From Onchocerca volvulus (lineage: Eukaryota; Nematoda; Chromadorea; Rhabditida; Onchocercidae): a stretch of 64,000 nt of DNA. A program made the position numbers and the translations under genes. The DNA is taken from the NCBI GenBank assembly GCA_000499405.2, contig HG738139.1:11122616-11186615 (forward strand). Direction: 5' to 3'. Shown one piece after another: positions 1-13,348 of the stretch; the first letter of the stretch is position 1, and every line of letters begins with the position of its first letter. The notes under the pieces were generated by a model. That model was not told the DNA's origin. It ran no database searches and worked only from the letters and a program-made list of their open reading frames with translations.

Positions 1-3000
1 AACATTTTTAAATTTTTGGCAAAAATTTTGATTATAAAATTTTAAGTACAAATTATTTACTGTTGTTAATTTCCTTATCGACTTTCTAATGAAATTTGAT
101 TCAATTTTAAACATTAGATTGGTTATTTCCGTTGTGTTTTTCCTTTTTTTTTGCTCTTATTCTTGCTTTATATCTGAGATTTTAAAATTTTTTTCCAAAA
201 TATTATCTCATGAATGAATGATGAATTCTATTTGCTTGCAATTTAATACTTATTTTGCTGCAAATATTAAATTATTGCAAATTCAATGTTAAAATGAGAA
301 ATTTTCCGAAAATTTTATAAATAAGTTCGAGAATTCTCATGAAAGTTTGAAATATCTTTTATTAATGTTGAAATTTATATGCAGTAATAAAATGATATGG
401 CATAAATGACTTTTTTACGTGTGCAACTAATAATTGTCACGGTTTTATAGTTTCAATTTGATGCATATTAAAATGAAATCCCAAGTAATATTATAATTAC
501 CGAAATATTATGCACCACAAAAAGTAAAGTATAATTTGTGAAAATTGAATTTATTAATTAGAGCAATTACTAATCAAAAATAAAATTCAAAATTTTGTCT
601 ATTAAAAACTCTCTGATTTTACTTGTTTAAAAAGTTAAAAAAATTTCCATCAATACATGATTGATATATTGCTATTTGTTTTTCTTTTATTCATTATGGT
701 TAAAAATTAAAAAAAAAAACTGAAAATAAAGTAATTGGTATTAAATATTTTATTGTAGTATTTCATTTTTTAAACAGAAATATTAAAATTGGAAATTATA
801 TTTCTATCTGAAGTTTTTCCTATCATATCAGGAAGGATATTTTCTAACTTTCACACAAAGTTTTCTTTTTTCCTCAGTAATTTTTGACAAATTTGCTTCT
901 AATTTCCATATTATGAAATTAAATTGGATAAAATATTTATATAAATTTATATTTTATAAAATACTCATATATAAGAATTAGCCAATGCAAATGTCAATGA
1001 TCAGATTGAATTTAATCTTTTATAATTTAATTGAAGATTCGCTTGATTGCTTTCTCGACAAGTTCATTTAAATGATTCTTTTTCAGACGTCAATCTTCTA
1101 AAGTAAACGAATAATCAACAGACAAAAAAATGGCCGAAGATTGATTGAAAAGAGAAAAAATTGGAAAAAAGAAATCTCTGTATAGAAAGAAAAAAAAAAA
1201 AAATCAAGAAAAAAACAAAAATTTTATTTATTTGTTAACTTTTAGTTTTTAAATATTACAATAATATATGGACAATTTAGTAATAACTGATATCTGTCAA
1301 ACTAACAGTTTAACATTTCGATCAATTTTAAACTTTATCACTATGATATGTTGATAATATGAAAATATTGCTCGGATTATACGTAAGTCACATTGCAATG
1401 AGTTCACGTACTTTTTTCGTGCAAAATTACTTACTTCTATGTTCTACTACTACTTATTACTGATGAGGAACGACATTTCTACTAAAATATGTTAAAAACT
1501 TTAATTTCATTCATATGAATTAGTGAAAATAAATTATTAAAATTCCCAAATAGCACAAATGGCCGCAGGGAATAAATAAATTGATTTTTATATTTATGAA
1601 TGCAAATACATGAATTAAAGTTGATATGAAATATGAAAAATAAGAGAGAATTTAAAAATTTTATAACTCATAAAATACGTTTTGCACATTGAAAAATATA
1701 CTTTTCTTAAATATCAAAAAACCGTTCATTTGATTTTTAGCCATTTATTAGAATGTTGCAAAAGAATGCAGTATGATTTCCCGAATCTTTTCAGTCTTTC
1801 CAATCACGATTAGGTAAAAAATTTGTTCCCAAAATTTCTAATTATATCTTTGATTAAATGTCGCAGTGAAGATCAACCCTTATCTAATCAAAAAAGATAA
1901 ACGATTTGAAACTTTTATGATTTTACTTATTTTGATCTGCATGGTACTGGAAAAAAGGAAAAAATGAAATAAGTAATTATTGAGCTATAAAATAGATTGC
2001 AGAATCAAATTTTTGGCTAAATTTTTTCATTGAATAAATAAATTTGAAAGTTAATTTATTTACATATTATTTTATTCCTGTTAAAAAAAAAAGATGAAAT
2101 TGTGAGAATATTCTCTGAAGCTAAAATACTATTTATTTCATTCAAAAACTAATCATTTTAAATTTATGACACATCAATTGTATTTATTTATTGGATACTT
2201 TTATATCACTTATTTTTACATCAATTAAGTATATCATAATTACCATTTAATTAGTTCAAATTTATTCTCGATTTCGCTCTACATTTTTTCTTTCCATTTG
2301 ATGCATTTTGTAAAATTTACTTTTTTTCGAAATTTTTTTCATTGGAATTGAATTTATCAGCAAAAATTTACAAAAACTTTGTCACAGGAAAACTTAGATC
2401 TCTCGAAATTTCCCTCATTCTCAGAATTTAAATTCTTGTGGACCAAAAATAAATTTCCAAACATGTTACGAAATTAATCAACACTAAGTTTTAAGTTTAG
2501 ATTTGACAACTTTCATTAAGATGGAAAATGACCGTTTGACATTTCAGCATAATTATTTGCAGTTACATGAAAAATGAATTTAGATTTATTACTGAGAAAA
2601 ATTTAATCAATATCATCGGATAATTTTATAATTCCAGAAATTCCAATGAAATTATGTCTCTTCCAAAAAAAAAAAAAGAAATCCAAATCATTTCATTGTA
2701 AATTAAATTGGCTACTAAAATATGTGTTAAATTTAGTTCGTTAATTATTAAAAATTCGAAATTTATGGATACAAATTTAATTGTAATTTTTCGATCTTTA
2801 TTTGCTTCATTTTTTATTATCCCTAGTTGATAAGGGATGCCTCTTAATTTCTTGCATAGTTAAATGAAATAAAACAAATTATTTAATTCATTCCAGTAAA
2901 TTATATAAATTGAAAAAAAAAAAGGAAAAGAATGAATTTGTTGATTTAAATATTTTGCAAATAGTTTTCATCAAAATTTATCCAATCAATATATTAATAA

Positions 3001-6000
3001 CAATGCTAGTAAATATCAATTTGAAAAATGCCGAAACATTACTCATCAAGAACTATGTTTATTTTTTCTTCTTTTTTAAAAGGAATTCTTTCCTTGAAGA
3101 TTATGTCCTGATTCTTCTACTTTTTATGATTGATTTAAAAGTCACAAAAAAAGCGAAAAATACCCATCGAATGAAGATTAAATTAATCCCATGTTGATCA
3201 TTTTATTTTTAAGCTTATTTTATTGGCTTTTTTTTGCCAAATATACTTCCTTACAAAAAGCAAAATATACACCTTCAAACCATTTCAGTTTTTTTTTCTT
3301 TTGTTTTTTTAATTTTCTTATTTTGCTTTCGGCTTTTTTTTTCCAAGACAATTCATAAATTTTTCAAATAATCAAAAAAAAAAGCGAATAACTTCGTTTT
3401 CTTGGTACTTTTATACATTTTTTGAAATTTTTATTTTCAAAAAAACGCTACTTTCTTTAAAATTTTGGAAAACTTGAATTTTCAAATTCTGAAGCAAGAA
3501 AATAACAGACAGCATTGCTTTTTTATTGAATTTTGATTTCAGATTATTAAAAATTCGTTTAAACTCAATTTTATCAAAACTTAATTAAATCAAATTATAT
3601 TTGTTCTTTGTGGTTAATTTATCGCCCTTTTTTTTTAGAAACAAATTGAGCGACAGTCTTTTATATTAGAATGAATGAAAGTGGGATTAGTCGATATTAT
3701 CTAAAAGATCGTATTACTGCTGTAATTTTAGCCATTCTTAAAAATTTTAAATAATCTATATCTACGATAATGTAATTCAAACTTGTTGTAATGTAACACA
3801 AACTTGATAATGTAAAAATGGCAAAATATATTCTCGAGAATTATAACAATTCGAGAAAACAATTATAACTTGCTAGAATATCATCAGCAACTAATTCAAA
3901 ATACCAAAAATCTATCTAGTAAACAATTTTCAAGAAAAAAAAGGTTAGTTAATTGCTTTCTGAAAGAGTTTTACCTGCTGCATTATTTTTTTTACTTAAA
4001 GATTTCAGTGAGTATTGCTGATTTAATTTCTAGTATTTCAAATTTTTTTGAAATTTTTCATGACTGCAATAACAAGTATTGCTAATAATAATAATGAACA
4101 ATCATAATATGTAATAATAGTACGGACAATCGTAATAAAGATTATCACAATAATCATAAAAATTATCACGATTATCATGATAATGATTAGTATCATTTCA
4201 GTGATAATTATAGACATATATTATTTTGTTAATTTTATTAAGATGCATCATTTTTAAGATACTCGATCAATCTTTGTATAGTCATTAATTTAAAGAGAAA
4301 TGTGAAAATATATTGTCTAATCAATCATTCAACAATTGTAAACAAATGTTGAATGTTTACAGTAGTTGTAATAGTAATTGTCCAAAATAATTCGTAACTG
4401 TTTAGTTCTTATTCATTCTAGTGCTTAATGATAAGGCGTAATCTCGAGAATATGAAAGGATGATGGAAGGATTTCGAGAGCGAAACAGAATTCTGTCAGT
4501 TTAATAATCGATCTCAAAAGTTGCAGCATTTTGTTGCCAAGCAAATGTCGTCAACTAAAAATTTCGATTTACATTTTTGGAGCATTATTACTAGTTGAAA
4601 ATTCCGGATTATTCCATTTTCCGATCACAGCTTTCTTGTTTGTTACCCGATAGTAGCTTTCTTGTATATGGATGATCGAATAATATTTAATTTATCAATC
4701 GTGGAAATCAATTTAACAGTCGTTTATTATTCCATAAACTTGCAAAATTTTAAATTAATCGCATTTCAGAAAATAGAAATTTGAGAATTCCTTTCAGAGA
4801 TAAGGAATAAACTTTGATTAGGAATTTGAATTAAGCACTTTATTCGAATTATCAACTGAAAAAATTCATTTAAACTTTCTTTAAATAATCATATATCTTC
4901 AGTAAATTGCATTCAGCAAAAAAAAAAGTTAATTTAAAATAAAAATTGCTATATTTCTTAATCAAATATAATAATATTAAGATTATGATTCGTCATTGAA
5001 CAATTTTTCAGTGAGAGCATCGTCGTACATCCTTATTTTTCTTTCATTTTCTCATGCTTTTAATCTTATTAATTTTTATTGAAATAGTAATATTCTGCAA
5101 CTAAGATTATATTAAAATAGTAATCTAAGTTGTGGAAATAATAATTAATAAGATTTTCTGTGAAACATTTTTATCAAAAAAACTTTCCAACATTTGTACC
5201 AACAAATAGCATTATCGATTTTAAGAAGAATTTTAAAAACATTGCTGCTGCTGACCGATCATTATGTCTTATGCAATTTTTATTTTTGGTGGAAGGAATT
5301 TCCAGAAAGACTGAAATACATATATGAAATAGATTATATGCATATGTTAGATATTAATTTTATGCAAATAAATAAATTAATATGCAGTGTGTATAGTGGT
5401 AGCTTTTTGAAAGAATTGATATTTCAATATTCTATTTTTTTTTCAGTAGTTTTTAAAAATTATACCTTTGATGTAATTTAAGCAATAAAATACTACAATT
5501 TTTTTGATAGACTAATTTAGTTTGCTACAAAATAATAAATAATATTAATAAAAATTGTATCTCATATTCTTGAAATTAGTATTAACAAGTTTTAATTTCT
5601 AGTTTTATTCCTTCTTTTAATTATCATTTTTTTTTTTTACATGTAAAATTAAAAGATGTACATGCAAAATTTTGGCAAAGAAGGTAATTGAATTTATCTG
5701 ATGGAAAAAGAACTTTATTGTTCAAGAAAAAATACTAAAATTTTTTCAATTATCAAAAATTGTTATCATTTTTCTCAAGCTTTCGTCAAGTTCTTTTTCT
5801 TCACATAATTTTACACATTTCATTAGCTTAATTAGTGTCTTGTATCTGTCTATTTTTTTGAAACTTTGTAAAAGATCTTCTAAGAATAAAATGGAAAATC
5901 TTTCTTTTCATCATTTTGAAATTTCTCGAAAAAGGAAATAAGAGAAAGAGCAAGTTATTGACAAAAACGAAAAGTTATAAAAAGTTTGAATTATGATGAA

Positions 6001-7323
6001 ATTTTTCTAAGTTATTTTGCAAACTTAGAAAAAGAGAGAAGAGAATGTTTCATTTTTTTTTTTTTAGAAAAATTGTTCTTTTAAAAAACAGAAGGACGAA
6101 GATAAAATATTGATTAAAACTTTTGCAATTTTTTCAATCGATTTGACCGATAGTTTTTTCTTAAATTTTTTTTTATTTATTTGCCCTCTGAGTGTAATAG
6201 AGAGAAAGTGGGATGTTGGGAAGGTATATAAGTTTCAAAACATAACAGGATATTCAGGATATTCCAAAATAACTGATACCTTATCAGCTATTTTCATCAG
6301 TTTTGAATCATTAATGGCTTCATTACAGATAAATATTGTATTTTCAATTATTAAAATCACTGGGAAAGTTCGAAATATGGTTTGAAAAGAAAAAAAATCT
6401 CAAAAAAAAAAATTTAATTATTATTTCCTAATAATATTTTAGCAAAATTTGCATTTAATTTTGATTTCGATTATTTCAATAAAAATAATAATGAAAAAGG
6501 AAATTAAATTGACATGTGCATTTTCATTAATTGTCATTTGAAAATAGTAATTTGTAGTTTCTTTTTATTTTCCTTTTCGTCTCCAATTTTATTGTCTGAA
6601 TAACTTGCGAGATGAAAATGAATAGATGTGAAATTTATTTTCAATGAAATTTATTTTTTTTTTTAAATTTTTTTCAAAAAATTTGGAAAGATAGTCTTCG
6701 CTATTTTCCATTAATTTATTCCTAGAAAGTCAATTATAATTGATATCTTATCAGTTATAAATTTTCATTCCCTTCATTGCTCCAATTGATGGAAATATAA
6801 GTAAATAAACAATTGGAAAAAGATTGATGACACGTTAAGCGTAACGAACTATCAATTGAATTTCCCATTTGTTGCTTTCATTTATTAAGTAGATAATGGA
6901 ATCCTTTCTAATGAGATATAATAAAATTATTTTTTATTCTCATATCATTTTTAAATTATTCTTGTCAATTTAATTAAACTATTTTCTCCTTTTCATAGAT
7001 TTGGATCGAATTAAATTATTTCTGCTGAAAGTACTTTGTCCTAAAAGATAGTTTATCCCGTATTTTGTTAAAATGTTTTAAAATTTTTTCATTAATTTAT
7101 TAATTAGTATTTGATAGAAACATGTAAGATTATCTTATTTGTTAATGAATAGAAGCTATGAAGAAAACCATCTCAATGTATTCAATAAATTTTTTTTTCC
7201 GTATTACTTTTAGAATTTTCAAATTTTAGAATTGCAAACATTTTTTTTTTCTCGTTTAAAATGAAGAGTTATTCAAAAAAAGAGATAGAGCTACTTTAGG
7301 TAAGCATATTTCAAAGTATGTAT

Positions 7324-7358
<35 letters not shown>

Positions 7359-8562
7359 TTCAGATTTCAATCGAGAAGTAAAAATGTCAGATAGAAGAAC
7401 AGAATGTCAACATTTCATTCACAGAATTTGAAATTTGCTTCATTTTGATTGATTTTTCTTTTTTCTTTTTTTTTCATTTCTTTCTATTTTGATTTTTTCG
7501 GAAAGAAATCAAATTTTGGACAATATTTAAGCAAGCTAAAATTAGAAAAAAACCAATTTACAACTTGCCTTAATCAGAATGGAACAATTCCGATCATTCA
7601 TTTAATTTAATGCTGCTATGAATAAATAACAATTCGAATCTTAAATAAGTACTATAAATTGAATTTGCCATTCATTGTTCTACTCATTTAATGCTGATTA
7701 TATTTATGTAATTTACAGCAAATGTAAAACTTATAATTAATTAAAACTTATAATTAACCATCTTTGATTAAATTCCAATGCTCAGCTATTTTGGCAATAT
7801 TTTTCGTTTTGATAGAAAAAAAAAGGCTAAAAAAGTGTATTTAAATTTAATGTTTGTTAAATAAAAAAAAAAAAAAAAAAGCAAAGCGAAGAAGAAAAGG
7901 TATAATTGCATTCTTTCGTTTTTCGCTTTTTTATCATCCATTTTATATTCATTATTCAAAAGGTTCTCCTTTTTTTGTATTCATTTAAGCTTTTTCAAAA
8001 AAAAAAAAAAAAGAATATCGTCTTGAAGACTTTTTTTCCTTCATACGGTTGAAGGAAGTAATTAGGAATATTAGTTTTTCATATGGAAGTGAAGTATATG
8101 ATAATTTTCTGCTCCATCTAAGCACATATTATCATTTATATTTGTGCTTATGCGTGTTAAGTTTGCGTTAATTTCACTTTTCTTCGTTTTTCAATTACAA
8201 CTTTTTTCTTCCCAAATTTATCATTTATTAAACTTTTAGCCAAATTGCTAACATTTCGATTTTTCTCACAAATTTATGTACCATTAATATTTGGAGAAAG
8301 CAAAAATTTGTGCAGTAATAGTAGTAATAGTGATAAGAGTAGTGGTTTAATGCGAAAAGATTATGAGAATAAATGTTAGTAGCCTAAATCATCTACGATA
8401 TTACAGTATGAAAATTGGTTTATTTAAGAATTATAATCAGCCATATGAATGAAGAAGCTGATAAGTTATCGTTTATTATTAAGCATTTTAAACTAATGCA
8501 AATTTAAATTTAACGTAAATTTAAGTTCGAATTTGAATCAGTTATAATTTCCATTAAATTTT
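1..8562. other. AT-rich intergenic region without a supportable gene
   Basis: Very AT-rich sequence with many T and A homopolymers, including a run of about 25 T ending in CAG near 7,336-7,363. A patch of ATCA/ATAA-type simple sequence lies at about 4,085-4,200. Open frames are short and dominated by Ile, Lys, Asn, Phe and Leu, as expected by chance at this composition. A slightly GC-richer patch at 4,430-4,700 has no clear exon. It may hold upstream control sequence for the gene that starts at 8,588. Confidence 0.6.
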
Positions 8563-8587
8563 GCCCTTTTTTTTTATTATTTCAGAT
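8563..8587 (+). promoter_or_regulatory. Acceptor directly before the start codon, possible trans-splice site
   Basis: A T-rich tract ends in TTTCAG at 8,580-8,585, two bases before the ATG at 8,588. In nematodes a strong acceptor this close to the first codon is often where a spliced leader joins the transcript. No upstream exon with matching phase was seen. An ordinary cis acceptor joined to a distant non-coding exon would look the same. Confidence 0.4.
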
Positions 8588-11259
8588 ATGCAAGAGTATT
8601 CGTTACCGTATAGCACCATAAATGACAGTAGCAATGATATTTTTGTAATGTGTGGTTTAACGTTACGTACCGCAACCATACTTTGCTCCATTGCGCAAAT
8701 TGGTCTAACTTTGTCATCCAGGTTAGTTTAACATTAATTATCCAGGTTAGTTCAGGATTATCAATCAGATAAGTTCAACGCAACAAGTCTCTCAAAAATT
8801 ATTTATCTTAATGAAAATCAATTTAATCGATTTTTTCTTCATCTAAACGTTATCATTTTAAGTTAGCTTGGTTAGAATATTTTCAACTAATTATAAATAA
8901 ATTAAATTCAGTTTGTATCAGATTTTCAAATATTTAGCTGAATAAAAAAAATTTTCACTTTCTCACTGCCTTTATAAATCTTAGTTTAGCGAAAAAAAAT
9001 AACAACCAATCAGATTTTCATTCATTTTTTATTCAAGAAATCGATAAAATTTAATTTTCAGGAAATCTTGCACTATATATATTGCTTGAAATTTATATTA
9101 ATTTGATGAATTCTATTGAAAATAGAATAAGTTTCGAAATAATAAAATAACGAACTAATAAATTTGAAAGCACGACACTATTTGGATGAACAAAAAAAAG
9201 AAAAATTGAAATTGAAATTTAATTCGTTCCAACTTTCAAACAAGAAATCAAAATTTCAGCTAAATGATTTCTTCTTGCAGAATTTTTCAAAATATGCTTC
9301 TCTGTCAAAATAACAATAAATTGCACTGAATTATCAGAACTTTTCAACCAATATTTGTAATCCGAAATTTCTTTTTTCACCATTATCAATTTTTTATAGA
9401 TTTGGTTTATTTTAAATTTTGAAAAAGTAGGAATTTTTAGATTTCAGTATACTTTTTAGCAAAATTACATGCTATTAAATTTCAGTTTATTTATGTATGC
9501 TTATCTTCCCAATACAGCAGTTATTATGATTCTTATGGGTCTATCATTATTTTGTTGTTTTATTGCTATTTTGTTCTTAATACTTCGTATTTGGAAAAGA
9601 ATTTTTGGTTTGATCTATGATGCTTTCATTCATGGATATTTATTAAGTATGGTAGGTTTTTCTGGCTTTCTTGCGCGATTCTATCGAATAAATTTATTAT
9701 AAACAAAGTATTCTGTGTCGATTCGATAACTTATGAAATCAGTCAATAATGTATATCCTTCAACATTAATTTCACAATAAGACTATCAAGACTTATTCAC
9801 TTGTCACAACATCATGTATTGGATGTATTCAATTTCATATTTTCTTTCATATTTCTTATTTAAAAAGCAATTAACGAAGAAGTTTTCAACATTTTATAGC
9901 CCAAAATTTCATAATTTAACATGCCTTAATTTTATGTTAAGACAAATCTTGAAAAAAAAAAGTCTAATTATAATATTTTAGACTTTGTTTAAGAGCCGCA
10001 ATAAAAGAAATAAGAACAATAAATTATATCATTTTAAAGTTATAATTGCGATAAAAATGATAAAAGTATTGATCGGGATATCGAAAGAAAAAGTTAAAGA
10101 AATATAAATTAAAAATTTCACAAAAAATTATAACAATTTTTTTCAATTTAAAATTTGCAACTTTTGCAATAGTGAATAGTTATTAAGCTTACAACTTTTT
10201 TATTTGATAGTTTTTGATGAGATTAAGGTATGGCTAGGAAAAAACTAATAATAAGAAAAAAAATGATAGAAAGTGATAAAAAGAAAAAAAAACTTGACAA
10301 AGAATAAAAACTATTCTATTCATTTGAAACGATGAAAAGATTCAAAAAAAGAAAGAGTGAAATCGATGCAACTTTATTAGCATGGCAAATTTATTGTAGC
10401 CCGATGATTCAATTTAAAATTTTTTTGAATAATAAAATTTTAACCAGCAAAGAAAATTCAGACTTATTGCACTTCATTAAATTAAATCAAAAAATTTGCA
10501 AAGATTTGAAGGAAAATTCAGGTGCGGAAAAAATTCAAAATTCAAAAACTACAGCTAATCTCAAGCCTAGCAAAAATTCGTAAAATTCAATTAAAAAATT
10601 CCCAATAAAGTTCGACAATTTTTAAATTTAAATTAAAAAAAATTTGCTGACATGCAATATAATTCAGAATGGAATGCTAACATTATTTGTAATATTATGC
10701 TCTAATCCGATTAATTATTTACTTGTCCTATATTGATTTAATTGATGCATCCAAACTGATGCCTTATTTGTCATTCAACAAATAATATTTCCTATAGTTT
10801 ATCATTTTTCACACGATTACCGTTAAATAAATTATTTAATATTCTATTTGCTAAATAATTTACTTAAATAATAATTCTATATTTATTTATTAAAAATTTT
10901 GTTATATATTTTTTTAATCATACAATTGATATAAACTTTGATAAAAATTGAAAACTCATTTACTTATTATATGTTATTTCAATTTTAATTTCGTTCAATT
11001 TTTTACTGCAAAAAAATTATCCGACGCTTAATTAATTCGAATAATAATTTCATTTCAGCTTTTTATGGCATTGGTCAGTTTTTTCGAAGTATTGTACTTT
11101 CCATTATGTTTGATACAAACATTCACCGATTGGACTTCCCCATCTGTCATCTATTACAGTATTTTAATTATTTTAAGTGCTGTCACATTGTTCCTACAAT
11201 TTGTCCTACGAAGCCTTGTTGAAGAAATGTTCACCCATATGCATTATAGTTTAAAATAA
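8588..11259 (+). CDS. Small four-pass membrane protein, unknown function
   Basis: Three exons, 8588-8721, 9486-9651 and 11059-11259, join in phase to 166 codons plus stop. The start is the first ATG after a TTTCAG acceptor. The N-terminal 20 residues are polar (MQEYSLPYS...). Four hydrophobic segments follow, at about residues 24-44, 54-82, 96-120 and 128-152, with a short basic loop (RIWKR) after the second and a charged C-terminus (LVEEMF...). The size and topology suggest a small integral membrane protein in the plasma or an internal membrane. I do not recognise a family and assign no function. Introns are about 0.76 and 1.4 kb. No partner gene is close: the next gene on this strand starts about 2.1 kb downstream. 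The exon structure is fairly sure; the role is unknown. Confidence 0.72.
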
Positions 11260-13149
11260 TTACAACATTTTAACATATTGTACCTTTTTTTTTTTTTTTT
11301 TTAAGATAAATAACTTAATGATATGAATGTGATAAACAACGTGTAGTAAACTAAAACACAAATTTTATTATAAATCATTCTAAGAATTTCAAGTGTTATC
11401 GTTAATCATTTAAGATGAAATATTTATGTCTGAAAATTTTTTTTTTTTTTGCAAATTTCCTCAAGTTTCATCTTTATTTTTCACAATCTTACAACCTATT
11501 AAAAGAATTATTGACAAAATTCTTTAAATTTCAAATTCCATTTGAATAAATTCCAAAATATAGGAACTTTTTTTTACTTTCTATTTTCTATATATATATG
11601 TGCGTGTTTCAAGAACCATACTTGAAAAATTTCATTTTATACATTTTAGTGAGTTCATTTTCCCTAGGGCATTTGGACAAAAAAATTAAAAAAAAAAAAA
11701 AAAATGGAAAAAATCAGATAAATATCTCATCCAATATTTTATAAGTTCTCTCGCGTTTTCTAGTCCCAGCTGTTAAAAATAAATTATATATTTCGAGAAA
11801 AAGTTTCTTTAAGTGAGAAATTGATGAAATTACAGATAAGCTCCTTTTATTGAAGTACAACATTAAATCAAGATTTATAATACCGCAATGAATAACAAAC
11901 ATGAAACAGAAAGAATAAAAACATTAAGAATCAATGATTTAAAAAAAATATGCTAATAGAACATACATTAAAATAAAAATATTTTTTCTATCTTAAAAAT
12001 GAAAACTTTAAATTGCTACTTTCATTTTTTTTAAGTTTTTAATCAAATTTGTTTTTGTCATCATTTTATAGAATTCAAACATTTTATTTCATCTAACTAG
12101 AGATGGACTTTTCTAATAGCAAAAAATTTCCTTTCAATTTTACCTATAATTAACCAATTAGTATATTCCATTTCTTAAGAAATACATTTTCTTCTCCGTA
12201 TTTTTATTATAATTTGTAATTTTTTTTGTTTGATTGGAATATAAATTTTAATCGACTTATGGTTGTCACATTTAACAACAATCATTTTGAATTTTTATGA
12301 ACGTTATGATTTTAAAACTAGTTTACAAAGGTATAACCCATATAATGCAATATAATTACTCATTTTATAACTACAGAATTATTTATAATTACTCAGATAA
12401 ATATTTAGTCCACATATTGAGCCTTACCCAAAGTTATGAGCCAATATGAACAATTCGAATTCTGAATTCCAATTAAAAAATTTTATAATTTGATTGAGAC
12501 CTGTAATATTTCGTAGCGCGACTGAGATGAATGATTTCATAGCGTAGTGTTGGTTTCTTCATCCTAGATTTCAAATTTGTGATTCAGGATTGGTTGATTG
12601 GTCGGTTTTGTTCTTGGATGAATAAGTGGGAGGTAGTGTGTTGGTTGAGGAGATGCATAGATTAATGGAATTTGAGACTTTATTGAGGAGTGATTGAGAG
12701 GATAAATGAGAGAGTATGACTTTCTAAGCAACAAACAGTATTCATTGTTAGCTTGTTTGTCTCTTTATGTTTACCAAAAATGGATCTGAACATTGTAATA
12801 AGTAGAGAATATGAGGATGAGAAGGGGTTGGTTAGGGTGTGTGAAAGATTGAGAGACGCCGGGGATTGATAATACTGTTGAAGTACATTTGATTAGTCAG
12901 TGGGGGAGTTTTGTACAGCCAAAAGTGATAGATTGAATGATTAATGGCTAATGAATAGTGGCAGACTAGTTCTTACTTATTTTTTGAGTAGATATTTTGT
13001 TTGCGCATTGAAAGGGACAGGTAAAGTTTCAAAATTAATTTCAAGACTTGACGTAATAGTTTGGATTGGTTACAGAAGTGTGTTTGGAATTATTTCGAAA
13101 AAATATTTGATTAGGACGAAATGTTGTACTGGAATAAAGATTAAATGCT
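11260..13149. other. Intergenic region with a GC-richer, G/T-biased block upstream of the PSMD5 gene
   Basis: The first 1.2 kb is ordinary AT-rich spacer with T homopolymers. From about 12,490 to 13,130 the sequence becomes richer in G, with repeated TTGG, GAGG and GATTGA-like words and few homopolymers. A similar change of composition occurs at 19,350-19,700, upstream of the MADF-BESS gene. I infer promoter and 5' UTR sequence. No TATA box or defined factor site can be named. Confidence 0.45.
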
Positions 13150-13208
13150 CTTACACTCTCTATATCCTCATTTTTCTCTCTTCCTCTCTCTTTCTTTCTC
13201 TTTCTCAG
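13150..13208 (+). promoter_or_regulatory. Long polypyrimidine tract and splice acceptor upstream of PSMD5
   Basis: About 55 nt of almost pure C and T end in TTTCTCAG at 13,208. It is followed by 140 nt with no in-frame start used before the ATG at 13,349. This is an unusually strong acceptor in this window. It could be a spliced-leader trans-splice site or the end of a 5' UTR intron. Confidence 0.45.
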
Positions 13209-13348
13209 CTGGCTCTTTTTGCAAAAATTTGGAACTCCGATTTCGACCGATATTTTCAAATTGTCAGTCCCAGTTTTGGTTATAATCTTGATTGCTTTCA
13301 TCAACTCTTCCGGAGTATATTATCAAAAACACTCACTTTCAAGGACTA

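Noticed and set aside
4085..4200. Short-period ATCA/ATAA repeats suspected to be a CRISPR-like or regulatory array
   Set aside because: There are no constant repeats with unique spacers; it is simple AT-rich low-complexity sequence.
13041..13304. Minus-strand open frame opposite the PSMD5 leader
   Set aside because: It is the complement of the CT-rich tract (an Arg/Lys/Glu run) and has no splice or family support.
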